The notes: generated from the letters alone by a model not told the origin. Shown: positions 1-9,965, counted from the stretch's first letter. The stretch: 64,000 bases of DNA from Linyphia triangularis (GCA_963978545.1 OZ021730.1:10795796-10859795); one strand, 5' to 3'. Program-made: numbers and translations.

Positions 1-3000
1 TACGTCACTTAGAGCTGCATCCAACAAGATGGATTTCGCTCTTTCAGAAAATGGTCGAATGTTAGATGGACGAGCCTCATATAACCTACCAAGATAGACA
101 TCAAATCTCAACTTACGTAAGGGGTGAAAAGGATCAGACATAATTCTACAGTAGTAGTTGGCGCTTAATTTTTTACGTCTCAAGTCAAGTGGAAGTAGAC
201 TACACTCTGTCAACAGACTTTCAATGGGTGAAGTGCGAAATGCACCTGAACAAATACGGGCAGCAGTGTGATGGACAGTATCCAATCTTCGTAGAAGGGA
301 TACTCCTGCAGACCCATACGCAACACATCCGTAATCAATGCGAGATAAGATTACAGATTGGTAGATACGCAGCAAAGAAGTGCGGTCAGCACCCCAAGAA
401 GTATTTGAAAGTACTTTGAGGATATTAAGCGATTTATCGCACTTCTTGCGCAAGTATAAAATATGTGGGAGAAAATTTAACTTATTGTCAAAGGTATCTT
501 ATCTGATTCACAACTGGGATGGGAAAATTGCGTATGTGGATTTCAGGGTCAGGGTGAAGACCCCTCCTCCTACAGAAGTGGATGCAACTGCTTTTAGATG
601 GGGACAATTTATGGCCGTTTTGTTCACACCATTCTACAAGTCTGTTAACAGCAGTTTGTAATTGACGTTCAATTAAGCGCATGTTTGATCCTTGGCATGA
701 AATTTGCAAATCATCAACATACAAAGTTCCATGAACAAAGGGTGAAAGGACATGAAGGATGTTGCTAATGTGAAGGTTAAAAAGGGTGACGCTTAAAACA
801 CAACCTTGAGGGACTCCCTCAGATTGATTAAAATAATTAGAAAATGAAGTTCCAATACGAACTCTAAAAATCCGGGATGATAAAAAGTTTTGAATAAAAA
901 GAGGCAGATTACCCCTGAAACCAAAATTAAATAAGGTTTGCAGGATACCATATCGCCACGTATGATCATACGCCTTCTCAATGTCGAAAAAGATTGAAAC
1001 TAGATGATTCCTCTGCACAAAGGCATTGCGAACATCTGTTTCTAGTTTCACGATGTTATCAAGAGTGGACCGTCCTCGTCGGAATCCACTCTGGAAAGGT
1101 GAAATGCATCCATCTTTTTCCAACATGTAAGAGAGTCGGGCGTTTACAATACGCAGGGGTCAAAGTGACAAAATAAGAATATATAGGATTTTTTCAAAAA
1201 AAATATAGGACAATATAAAACATCAAATAACTGCACACAGTTGCTACTGAACTTCAAAATTAATTCGTTATACATTTATATACTCGTTATATTGAATTTA
1301 AGAGAATAGAAAACACACCTTTAAAAAAAGAAATCGCATGATCCTGAATACATGATCCCCCCCCCCCCCCGTTATTGCCTCAATATTCTATCCCTAAATC
1401 AAGTTTTATTAATTACATCATTTGCAATCATGAGTCTTTTGCTTCCAGCATTTTTAACTGTTCCAATTTCTTTAAGTATTTTCTTTTTATCCCTGTTTGC
1501 AGTCTTTTGTTGATTCAGATTTACTGTTCAGTGTCGGCTGGATTGGTGGCGAAAAGTGGGAGATTTATCGCCGAATGTGGCGAACCTGGCACTTGGTTTT
1601 AAAGCAACCCTAGTGATCGTTTGGATTTGACAACACAACGTATTGACGTAATTTTCAATTTTGGCGACTTTTATGAAAAATCGTGGCGAATATTCCGAAT
1701 CCGGTACGAATTCTGCGCCAAGGCGATTTTCGCAAAAAAATGGCAGCCCTGCCATTTTTTAAGAGCAAGATAACTAACTGCCTATGGTTGCCATAATTTG
1801 GAGCGGTTTGATGTAAACAATTCGTGGCGCAGAATCCGTACAGGATTCGGAATAAAAAAAATCGCCATCCGACATCATACAGTAAATCTTAACCCTTTTG
1901 TTTCCTTCATCAATTATTGACTGAGCACTCAAAATGTTCTTTAGTAGTCCTGCAAGTTAATCCCAAGTTGTTTTTATCCGTTTTTCCCGAGCCAGAGTTC
2001 TGTTGTTGCATCTCTCTCTGCATTATGGCCAATTAATTTATTACGTTGGAGGAGAAATCATATCAGAAGTTCAAGACCGATTGTTATGGAAATGTTCACA
2101 TATTTACAACTCCCGCCGGTCCAGTAGAGTTGAGTTGTACGTTATGCAGCACGTGACGTCACAAGAGATAAAACGCCGCGCCGCCGTTACAAACATCGTT
2201 TTTGTCAGGTCTTTTTCACCCACGATCGCGCCAAAGAATCCGAAATATTAAAAAATGGCAACAAACGGCGCCGTTGTTACGAATTCGAAGAAAATATAGA
2301 TCGAATCAATGTAGAAATATAGGATATATAGGACAATTGTAAAATATAGGACAATATAGGACGTTTTTACCGATTTTTAAAAAAATATAGGATTTATAGG
2401 ACATATAGGACGTCTGCGACCCCTGAATACGTTCAAAGGTCTTACAGAGGCAGCTCGTTAAGGCTATCGGTCGATAGTTCAGAGGATCCTTGGGATCCTT
2501 TCCAGGCTTCAGAATGGGGATTACAGTAGCTTCCCGCCACAAGGTAGGAAAGATGTTCTCCTTCCAGATTCGATTAAAGAGAAAAAGGATGTTAAAAAGA
2601 GAATCTGGACTTAAATGGCGAAGCATTTGGTAACTGATCCCATCTGGACCTGGACTGGTGTTATGTGCTTTAGATAAAGCACTCTTCAATTCATACATCT
2701 TAAGTTCACAGTTGTAGGAATATTCAATATTGCTTTTGAAATTAATTCCAGTCCGTTCAGCGCGATTCTTAGTCACTAAAAATGTAGGACTATAAGAATC
2801 GGAACTGGATACACTTTCAAAAGTTTCACCGATAAGGTTAGCAACATCTTCAGGGGAAGAGAACACAGCAGCTCCGGTTTGAAGTATCGGGCAAGAATAC
2901 TCCGGATACAAACCGTTGGCTGCTCTAACCTTCTTCCACAACTGTTTACTTGATGTTTTAGATGTAATCGAAGAGACATAACTTATCCAAGAATCCTTTT

Positions 3001-3997
3001 GACTCTGACGTCTAACCTTACGAGCAACTGCCTTTGCCTTTTTAAAGGCGATAAGGTTTCCTGTAGTTGGGTATCTGCGGAAGATACCCCATAGCTTCTT
3101 TTGCTTCTTGTATGCAGATTGACAATCTGCATTCCAGTATGGCTTACAGTGCCGCAGTGTTCTAGGTGATGTCTTAGGAATGGAGGAGTCAGCGGCATTT
3201 AAAATTGCTTCAGTGACATTTTGAACAGCAGTATCAACATCCTCACTGTCCACCATTGTTCCCGTTATAACAGCCAACTCAGTAAATTTGTCCCAATTCG
3301 CCCTGTGGTATTTGTATGTTGGTATTCGGATGTTTACGCTACCACTACCTGTGTGCGAAATGAGAATAGGGAAGTGATCACTGTTATGTAGATCACTCCC
3401 AACGGCAAAATTCAAGTATGGCAAAAGTATAGGGGAACAAATGGCTAAGTCAAGTGAATGGAATGTTCTAGTGGGTTCATGAAAATACGTTTTCTCCTCA
3501 TTATTCAGGAGACAGAGACAGTGATCAGATAGCAACTTTTCCATCTGTCTCCCACGAGGGTTCGTATTAGCATTACTCCACATAGTGCTGTGTCCATTAA
3601 AGTCACCGAGCAGTAAAAATGGTACTGGAAGCTGATCAATAAGGTCATTCAACTCCTCTTGGCGGATGATAGCATGTGGCGGTAGGTATAGGCAACAGAC
3701 TGTGAGAAGGGACTGTAAATGAAGTCTCGCAGCCACAGCCTGTAGAGATGTGCGCAGTGTGAGTACAGTGCTGGGGTAATCATGAGAGATAAAAAGGCAT
3801 ACTCCTCCAGACACTGTATTACTACGGGTAACATCTTTTCTAGTGCAACTATACCCACGGATCTTAGATGTACAAGAATCCTTCAAGAAAGTTTCTTGAA
3901 GTGCCAAACATGCTGGATGATAAGTTGAAATTATATTCTTAACATCATCCTTCCTAGATCTAAAACCGCGACAGTTCCAAGAAACAAAAGAAGCCAT
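1..3997 (-). pseudogene. LINE J0 ORF2 (endonuclease-RT-RNase H), interrupted
   Basis: ORF2 starts at ATG 3997 with an apurinic-type endonuclease (SWNCRGF, LLLGDFNGH, SDHFPI), followed by the RT opening (SPGPDGIS, LKPGKDPKDPLNYRPIA). The frame then runs into a DNA transposon at 2425-1154 and ends in foreign residues at 2306. Coding resumes at 1126 (QSGFRRGRSTLDN, FFDIEKAYDHTW, GVPQGC, YVDD). An 11-bp deletion relative to J2 near 490 (J2 has ATAACTCCCAG there) shifts the frame. Together these make it a non-functional copy of the intact 1226-residue ORF2 at 42761-46441. Confidence 0.93.
1154..2425. mobile_element. 1.27-kb non-autonomous DNA transposon inside LINE J0
   Basis: The element begins CAGGGGTC and ends GACCCCTG, an 8-bp perfect terminal inverted repeat. 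It is flanked by AATACG at 1148-1153 and 2426-2431. The intact LINE J2 has a single AATACG at the same place (44869-44874), which proves insertion and gives a 6-bp target duplication. It has no transposase. Both ends carry clustered ATATAGGAC/ATATAGGAT words in the same orientation (1180-1215 and 2325-2412). The interior holds a poly-C run (1359-1372), a 12-bp-arm palindrome (1735-1760) and CACGTGACGTCA (2150-2161). The TIR looks hAT-like, but hAT normally makes 8 bp. Confidence 0.9.
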
Positions 3998-5142
3998 TAA
4001 CTATTAAAAGAAAACTTCAAAAGGGGGTCGGGCTCTTCTTCAAGGATCTCATCGTCATCAGATGGGTGTAAACTCACCTCATCTGTACCTCTTATTGAGC
4101 CAAGGATGTGAAACGGGTTAGCGGGTTTTCCTCTAATAGAAACACCCTTCGCAGATTTTAATTTCATTGTTTGCAAAGCCTTCGACTTTGCAAGAGATTT
4201 CTTTATTAGAGGTGGTTTTTTTACGATATCTGAAGAAGACGCCCGTTGGGGTAATCTGGCAAGTGGCAAAGAAATATTCTCCGTCTGTGTACTCTTACTA
4301 CATACTGACTTTTTACAAGCATTGGAATATGAAACGCCAACACGGGGAGTCCGGGCTTCAAACTGTTTTCTTGCTTCAAAGTATGTCAAATTGTGCAGAG
4401 CACGGATGGTTTGTATTTCTTTCTCCTCTATCTACTTGGGACATTTTCGGGAGAAAGATGGATGTGCTGCTTCACAATTGACACACTTTTCAGGGGCAGT
4501 GCATCCAGAACTACCATGACCACTTCCTGCACAGCGTGCACAGATTTCAATTTTCCCGCGGCAGACCGTTTGGGAATGTCCATATCTCTGGCACTTAAAG
4601 CAGCGAAGTGGATTTGGTACGTATGGTCGGATACGACAGTTAAGATATCCGGCCTTCACGTGTGTTGGCAGAGTTGGCAAATCAAAAGTCAGTATCAGAT
4701 GTTTAGTTGGGAGAATATTTCCATCTTTCCGTATCGTTATTCGGTGTACAGCAGAAACTTGTTGGTCTAGCAGATGTTCAAGAATCTCGTCCTCAGGAGA
4801 GTGGTAGAGGTCGGATTCGGAAATAACGCCACGAGATTTGTTGAGTGAGCCATGGGGGACTACACTCACAGGATATGTTCCGAACAATTCCATTTTTAAG
4901 ATGTTTTGGCCCTGAGTACTATTTTTAACTTCAACTAGAAGGTCTCCAGATCTTAGTTTTTTAGCAGAAACATTATCACCAACGTAAGATTTCAAGGCTT
5001 TTTCAATTAAAAAAGGAGAAACCTTTTCAAAGGATCCCTCCTTTCTCTTTACAATGTAAAATTTCGCCGTAAGGCAGTTTGGAGTGGCATGGTCAATGTG
5101 CTCCCCACGAGAGGGAGAAGAAAAAGAAGTTTTACTTTCCAT
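3997..5142 (-). pseudogene. LINE J0 ORF1 (three CCHC knuckles), nonsense mutation
   Basis: This encodes a Gag-like RNA-binding protein starting MESKTSFSSPSRGE at 5142. It has the FYIVKRKEGSFEKVSPFLIEK and GVISESDLYH blocks followed by CCHC zinc knuckles (CFKCQRYGHSQTVC, CARCAGSGHGSSGC, CVNCEAAHPSFSRKC). Codon TGG (W) in copy B is TAG here, at about 4429-4431, so translation would end just after the third knuckle; the remaining 130 codons are still open to 3997. The stop codon overlaps the ORF2 start as TAATG. The lesion differs from the one in copy B, so it arose after the duplication. Confidence 0.88.
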
Positions 5143-5788
5143 GAAAGTAGATGTACAAGATTCGGGCACTAGAGTCCCACCCACCATGGAGTCCTCAATG
5201 TCGGGGATAGTGCATACCGGCAAGCAATAAAATAAGAAAGGAAAAGAAAATATCAACTAAACTATTGCGCACGGCATAACACTACCGGGCTGTCCAGTAC
5301 CTATACGCGAACGACTCGTCCCTGTAGAAGTCTCCACCCTTAACGAGATTCCCAGCAGACGAGCCGAACGCTTGATCCCTAGCCGCCGACGAAGTCGGAC
5401 GACCAGCCGATTGATACACACGGGACCAATGTGCACCTCCCGTTTATCTGAAGCAAGGGCCAAAGTAGTGTATTGGGACAGTATGTCGCCCCTCAACTAC
5501 CAGGATCCCCCTTTCCAGGGACACGGGTCTCCACGCACGGCAAACACGTGGGTGATATAATCCCCGAGAGAAGCTGATGGCAACAGAGCGGCGCAAAGCT
5601 TCTCAAGGGGAGCCCTCACCTCAGAAGAGGTAACCACAATGAGGGAAGGAAGGGAAGCCAAACGATACATACAAAACCAAAACGAGAAGGTAAAACAGAA
5701 GGAGGGATAGATCACTGGGGTGCCCCGGGGTTGTGAAGCCCGTATTTACTTATAGAAAGTAAACCCCCTGAGGGGATGAAAAAAGGGG

Positions 5789-6319
5789 ACATTTTTCCTA
5801 ATTCACCGGATTCGGAATGAACTATTATGAAAGATGGAACGTTAAGTGGAGTAGCTTGTTTTTTTGTTGCATTATTGTCATCAATATCGATTGGTCGTTT
5901 TATTTGTTGAAGTTGGGGATTTATTCCTCCCGTGGGGCTGGATAAAGAAAAAGCCATCATAAAATAAAGAAATAGAAATTCGGACACTAGAATCCCACCC
6001 ACCATGGAGTCCTCGATATCAGGGATGGTGCACACCGGCAAGCAACAAAACCAAGAAAAGAAAAAAAATGCACATGGGACCAATGTACACCTCCCGTTTA
6101 TCTGAAGCAAGGGCCAAAGTAGTGTATTGGGACAGTATGTCGTCCCTCAACTACCAGGATCCCCTTTTCCAGGGACACGGGTCTCTACGCACGACAAACA
6201 CGTGGGTGATTTAATCCACAAGAGAAGCTGATGGCAACAGAGCGGCACAAAGCTTCTGAAGGGGAGCCCTCACCTCAGTTGAGGTAATCACAATGAGGGA
6301 AGGAATAGAAAACAAACAA
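5789..6319 (-). mobile_element. Older LINE (family F2), 5' half: 5' UTR and ORF1 N-terminus
   Basis: This is the minus-strand 5' UTR (6319 to about 5960, same UTR family as J0 with CCTGGTAGTTGAGGGACG) followed by an ORF1 start at 5957 (MAFSLSSPTGG...GKMSPFF). It breaks off at the target duplication of J0. The missing continuation (FFIQKGIKGICGNEP...) sits left of J1 at 20338-20711, which shows that the J element was inserted into this older LINE. The 5' end is cut at 6319 where a RING gene fragment begins. Confidence 0.85.
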
Positions 6320-6459
6320 GCTTCGTACATGCTTTCTGCCATGACTTGCGATTGAATCAAATTAAACCATCGGCGGGTGAGGTTCCCGAATGCATCGTGT
6401 GCTGGAAACCCTTGACTCACTCGACGGTGGCCGAGATTAGAAAGCTGTCCCGTCACACT
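6320..6459 (+). repeat. 140-bp duplicated fragment of the RING1 gene
   Basis: It is nearly identical (about two substitutions) to 6844-6983, the end of the first zinc cluster and the linker of the RING1 pseudogene downstream. The match starts and stops abruptly (GCTTCGTACATG ... CGTCACACT). It has no promoter or RING domain and is a broken local duplicate. Confidence 0.9.
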
Positions 6460-6691
6460 TCGTTAAAACTATTATATCTCTGTAAAAAGATACAGTATGG
6501 ACACTGTTGGTAATTCTTTTTTCAAGTTGACTTTTTATATTTTTTTTTAATATCGACACTGTTGGTAATTCTTTTTTCAAAAAAAAACAAAAACATATAG
6601 AGCTTACAAGTGGATCCATACAATTTTACCCAAATCTTAATGTTTTTGAATACCACAATGTTGGTCATTTAAACTCAACGAGAGAAATGAA
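6460..6691. other. AT-rich spacer with a 26-bp direct repeat
   Basis: No gene is visible. The 26-bp word beginning GACACTGTTGGTAATTC occurs at 6500-6525 and again at 6555-6580, separated by a T-rich stretch. Confidence 0.7.
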
Positions 6692-6754
6692 TGACGTCCT
6701 GTCAGCCACGCCCCCTCCATATAAAGGAAGCTGGTCGTTCGTACGTTATCATTT
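6692..6754 (+). promoter_or_regulatory. Core promoter of RING1: CRE-like site, GC box, TATA, Inr
   Basis: The order is TGACGTCC (6692), CACGCCCC, TATAAA (6720-6725) and an initiator-like TCATTT (6749-6754, 31 nt after the TATA start). The start codon follows at 6773. The same elements in the same order and nearly the same spacing precede RING2 at 8358-8425. Confidence 0.65.
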
Positions 6755-6772
6755 GGCTTCTGACATCGAGAC

Positions 6773-7372
6773 ATGTCGGTTGCCTGCTCCTTCTGCGGCG
6801 TTTCAAAACGCTCTAAGCTTGATACGAATGCCTTGTTGCTTGCGCTTCGTACATGCTTTCTGCCATGACTTGCAATTGAATCAAATTAAACCATCGGCGG
6901 GTGAGGTTCCCGAATGCATCGTGTGCTGGAAACCCTTGACTCACTCGACTGTGGCCGAGATTAGAAAGCTGTCCCGTCACACTGAAGTCTGCGCTGTATG
7001 TTACGAGGATTATGTCTGCGACGAATCCTTTACAGACTGCGATCACTATTTTCACGGTCTGTGTCTGAAACGATGCATCGACAGTGGGCACACGCAATGT
7101 CCCGTGTGTCGAAAAGACATTGGCGACGTGGCTTACGCTCGTTTGGCAAACTACATGTGTCGGGCGCGATCGCAAATCTTTTGGAACTTTTTAAATTCGG
7201 ATCGGCTTCCAGACTTTACCGGAAGCCATGCAAACCTTTTTCAAAGTTAAAATACCGGCAGTTTACGACGGACCTTACGAAAACCTTCCGGATTTGGGAA
7301 TGTCGTGGGGCGAAATCTTGCAGGAATTGTATGACGAGTGGGGTCAACATTTTACCGTTGGCCAACGCATAC
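6773..7372 (+). pseudogene. RING1: double zinc-cluster RING-H2 protein, two frameshifts
   Basis: This is an intronless gene. The start at 6773 (MSVACSFCGVSKRSK) gives the first CxxC but goes out of frame before 6830. The frame from there carries PCCLRFVHAFC and CIVCW, completing a C4HC3-like cluster, and then a RING-H2 finger (CAVCYED...CDHYFHGLC...CPVC, 6988-7104). A second shift between about 7180 and 7210 moves the C-terminal tail (FQTLPEAMQTFFK...GQHFTVGQRI) to a third frame, where it aligns with the RING2 tail (FSTLPTSLQHSIRRR). The gene runs into a LINE tail at 7373. RING-H2 fingers are typically E3 ubiquitin ligases. I do not know this family; compact intronless genes of this kind also occur in large DNA viruses, so an endogenised viral origin is possible but unproven. 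Confidence 0.72.
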
Positions 7373-7440
7373 GGTTGGTTGGTTGGTTGGTTGTTTAGAT
7401 TTTATGGCGCAAAAGCAACACAAGGGCTATGCTGCGCCAA
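7373..7440 (-). mobile_element. LINE 3'-tail fragment at the end of RING1
   Basis: It has (GGTT)n followed by TTTTATGGCGCAAAAGCAAC and AGGGCTATGCTGCGCCAAA. This is the reverse complement of the LINE/SINE hairpin tail, so it is an extremely 5'-truncated minus-strand copy. It cuts the RING1 reading frame. Confidence 0.75.
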
Positions 7441-8280
7441 ACCCTCGTTGTTTTTATTTCCCAAACTGTTTAATTTTTTACAAGTTGTAAGGTTGGAACG
7501 TTGAAATTCTACAGATGAAATATTAATATTTCGATGTTTTTTAAAAAGCGTTGGTAAGAGGTACGAGTTGCATTTCCAAGCTGTTTAAATTTTAAAAGTG
7601 CCTTGCAGATAAAATATGGATGATTGTTTTTTTGAAATTTACAAGGGTTGGAAAGTTAAAAAAGTTACATTTCCAAGCTGTTTAAATTTTACAGCATGTT
7701 TGATTTAAAATTTTACAGATGAAATGTTAATATTTAGAGATTGTTTTTTGAAATTTACAAGCTCTTGGGTTGGAAAGCTAAAGACGTACGAGTTACATTT
7801 TTTTTTTGTATATATATATAACCCAAAATCTGTCGGCAGCTCATTCAGTGACCAGACCCTGACTTGGAAGGACATCTTTCACCTTGCTCCTTCGACTCAA
7901 CTTTTGAATGCTGTCACCGGGACCTTCAACGGACAGAGGACCCTGACCCAATTGCTCAGTCGGTGCCCAGACCCATATTTGGAAGGACGTCTCTTACTCC
8001 CTCTCCTCACAAAGTTAAAGAAGGTGCATTTCCAAGCTGTTTAAATTTTACATGTTTGGTTTAAAATTCTACAGATAAAATATTAATTTAGAGATTGTTT
8101 TTTTTTTAAATTTACAAGCTCTTGGGTTGAAATGTTTAAGACGTTCTACCATGGACAAGCTGTTTAAATTTTACAAGATGTTTGGTTTAAAATTCTACAT
8201 ATGAAATGTTAATATTTAAAGATTGTTTTTTTTTTTAAATTTATACAATTTGAACGTTAAAACACCGCGTTTCATTTTAA
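7441..8280 (+). repeat. Degenerate ~120-150 bp tandem repeat with an embedded 190-bp segment
   Basis: The words CCAAGCTGTTTAAATTTTA (about 7578, 7674, 8032, 8155) and TACAGATGAAATATTAATATTT (variants at about 7508, 7714, 8069, 8193) recur in register with T-rich runs between, so 4-5 diverged units are present. Units 3 and 4 are separated by 7825-8010, which is GC-richer and holds its own imperfect repeat around TTGGAAGGAC (7864 and 7979). No gene is supported. Confidence 0.7.
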
Positions 8281-8357
8281 CAACCGAGTTTCAACCGTGG
8301 TTTTTCTGAAATTGGGTGTGTGCAAAGCTATATTTTGACCAATTAGCAGTCATCTCG

Positions 8358-8425
8358 TGACGTCACCCTCTTCCCTACGCCCCTTTTCCTATAAAAGCTC
8401 AGCCTTCCCCACTCCCGCATCATTT
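8358..8425 (+). promoter_or_regulatory. Core promoter of RING2: CRE, GC box, TATA, Inr
   Basis: TGACGTCA (8358-8365), TACGCCCC, TATAAAA (8390-8396) and TCATTT (8420-8425), with the ATG at 8437. TATA-to-Inr spacing is 30 nt, right for RNA polymerase II, and the predicted 5' UTR is under 20 nt. It matches the RING1 promoter element for element, including ATCATTT and GACATGTC around the start. Confidence 0.68.
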
Positions 8426-8436
8426 CAGCTTCAGAC

Positions 8437-9003
8437 ATGTCCTGCGCTTATTGTCTTATCCGCGACAGCCCTCTGCCCATGGTAGAACTCGCTTGCTGCC
8501 AAGTGCTTGTTCATGCCGCTTGTATTAACTTGCATTTCGGCCACCGGTGACATTGCATTCGATGCGCCCAACCTATACATCCAATAGACGTAGCGTCTAT
8601 TCGGATTTTAGGCCGGCACGAGACGACCTGCGGGATCTGTCTCGAGCCGACCGTATGCAATTTTCGCTATATGAGATGTGATCATTGGTTTCACGGGTCT
8701 TGTTTAGCGAAATGGGTAGAGACGGGGCATGAAAACTCTGAGTCTTGCCCAGTCTGCCGAGAAGAGATCCATTCCGACGATATCATTCACATTTATAAAG
8801 TCATTCTTCACATGGCTACTGTAACTATGCATAGATTTATAGAGGGAGAAGTGTTTTCGACCTTACCCACTTCTCTCCAACACTCGATCAGAAGACGCGT
8901 GAGGGAGGAATTACGTGGTTGGTTAGAGTTTAACGGCGCAAGGGCAACACGTGGGCCATACTGCGCCAACCAATCGCCAAACAAAAGGACTATGGCAAAG
9001 TGA
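8437..9003 (+). pseudogene. RING2: double zinc-cluster RING-H2 protein, one in-frame TGA
   Basis: A single frame of 189 codons runs from ATG 8437 to TGA 9003, broken only by TGA at 8548-8550 (codon 38). Before the stop: CAYC and ACCQVLVHAAC. After it, in the same frame: CIRC, then the RING-H2 finger CGICLEP...RCDHWFHGSC...CPVC (C3H2C3). The arrangement matches RING1, so the two are paralogues. The TGA sits inside the first zinc cluster and is shared by both tandem copies. The last ~25 codons come from an inserted LINE tail (8916-8969), so the native C-terminus is lost. It could in principle be read through or start internally at 8671, but I treat it as a pseudogene. Confidence 0.72.
8916..8969 (-). 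mobile_element. LINE 3'-tail fragment at the end of RING2
   Basis: TGGTTGGTTAGAGTTTAACGGCGCAAGGGCAAC...GGGCCATACTGCGCC is the reverse complement of the shared hairpin tail, in the same orientation as the one ending RING1. No clear target duplication is seen. Confidence 0.72.
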
Positions 9004-9089
9004 GTCATTTTGTGCGTTTTACGGTACAAATGTTTTCCTTTTTACTTCCATGTTTGTTCTGAAAAATGTGTTACAATCCTCTTCCCTGT

Positions 9090-9965
9090 AGACTGTATGC
9101 CAAGTTCAAACGTACTGGATCGGTGGAAGACGATAAAAAAGCTATGGCTACAGCCACTGCGGTCACAGACGGTGCAAAACAGGTCGTCGACGACTTTTTC
9201 GCTGCCGATCCGACCCGATCTGTAAGGAGAGCAGCAGAAATGTTGGGAATAAAGCGTACATCACTTCAGCGAATAATGAAAGAGCTCGAATTGTCGCCTT
9301 ACAAAATTCAAGTAACCCAACCTCTCACCGAAGACCATACACAAAAAGGATCTGAGTTTGCACAGCTTATGCTTGAAAAACTTCAAACAGGTGAAATCGA
9401 TGTAAAGAAAATTTGGTTTTCAGATGAGGCCTACTTCAGTTTGGATGGCCATCTGAACAAACAGAATTATCGCTACTGGGGCAGAGAAAGGCCGGAGATC
9501 ACTGTTGTCCGAAGCCTCCACCCGAAAAAATTTCTTGTGTGGTGTGCAATATCCTCGCATGGTGTGTTTGGCCCTATTTTCATCGATGGAACTCTAAGCG
9601 CGGCGAATTACAGAAAGTTCCTGGACGAGGAGTTCATCCCTTTTCTTCATGGTCATAACTTGGTCCAAGGTCATTGGTTTATGCAGGATGGAGCAAGACC
9701 ACATCGTACGGCGGATGTTTTCGAGGTGCTCAATGAGCATTTTAGCGATCGAATCATTGGGTTAGATTACCCATCGCACTTCCAAGGTGGTATCGAATGG
9801 CCCCCATATTCACCAGATCTGAACCCCTGCGATTACTACCTATGGGGTTATTTGAAGAGCAAAGTGTGGCAGACAAGTCCTACGAACCTTCCAGAACTGA
9901 AAACCGCCATTGCAACTGCTGTCCTTGTTAAAGATGGCGGGCACTTCGAACCTCTTTATCATTAA
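9090..9965 (+). pseudogene. IS630/Tc1/mariner-group transposase (DUF4817-like), N-terminus missing
   Basis: Homology-like sequence starts at RLYAKFKRTGSV; the usual first helix-turn-helix is absent. It has a second HTH (SVRRAAEMLGIKRTSLQRIM) and a DDD catalytic triad: SDEAYF (9423), FMQDGARPHR (9687) and WPPYSPDLNPCDYYLWG (9831). The last two aspartates are separated by 47 residues. The C-terminus looks internally shortened (ELKTAIATA directly to KDGGHFEPL). A GTGAGT at 9000 and CCCTGTAG at 9092 could bound an intron, but no first exon is recognisable. This is a DNA-transposon remnant. Confidence 0.75.

Larger units (their letters stand above)
1..5775 (-). mobile_element. LINE J0 (jockey/I-like non-LTR retrotransposon), 3' end outside window
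   Basis: This minus-strand non-LTR retrotransposon is cut at its 3' end by the window edge. In transcription order (right to left) it has a ~630-nt 5' UTR ending at CCCCCTGAGGGG (5775), ORF1 from 5142, and ORF2 from 3997. It is flanked on the right by the 13-bp ATGAAAAAAGGGG (5776-5788), the same word found left of copies J1 and J2. It is dead: ORF1 and ORF2 both carry lesions and a 1.27-kb DNA transposon splits the reverse transcriptase. It is over 99.9% identical to the matching part of J1 (21855-27627). Confidence 0.93.

Noticed and set aside
2306..2425. A LINE-encoded C-terminal extension (…SYMSYKSYIFLKIGKNVL…)
   Set aside because: It is translation of the inserted DNA transposon's ATATAGGA repeats on the reverse strand and not LINE protein.
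5257..5762. Short proteins in the LINE 5' UTR (e.g. the frames at 5257-5496, 5372-5560 and 5497-5715)
   Set aside because: They recur in every UTR copy because the DNA is repeated, on both strands, with no initiation context or domain. They are untranslated leader.
6687..6772. A RING1 start at ATG 6687 (MNDVLSATPPPYKG)
   Set aside because: It lies upstream of the TATA box and initiator and is out of frame with the zinc-cluster start at 6773; the longer frame is an accident of the frameshift.
8548..8550. Selenocysteine or programmed read-through at the TGA of RING2
   Set aside because: No SECIS-like structure is evident, the position is not a redox motif, and the paralogue is also broken. 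A nonsense mutation is simpler.
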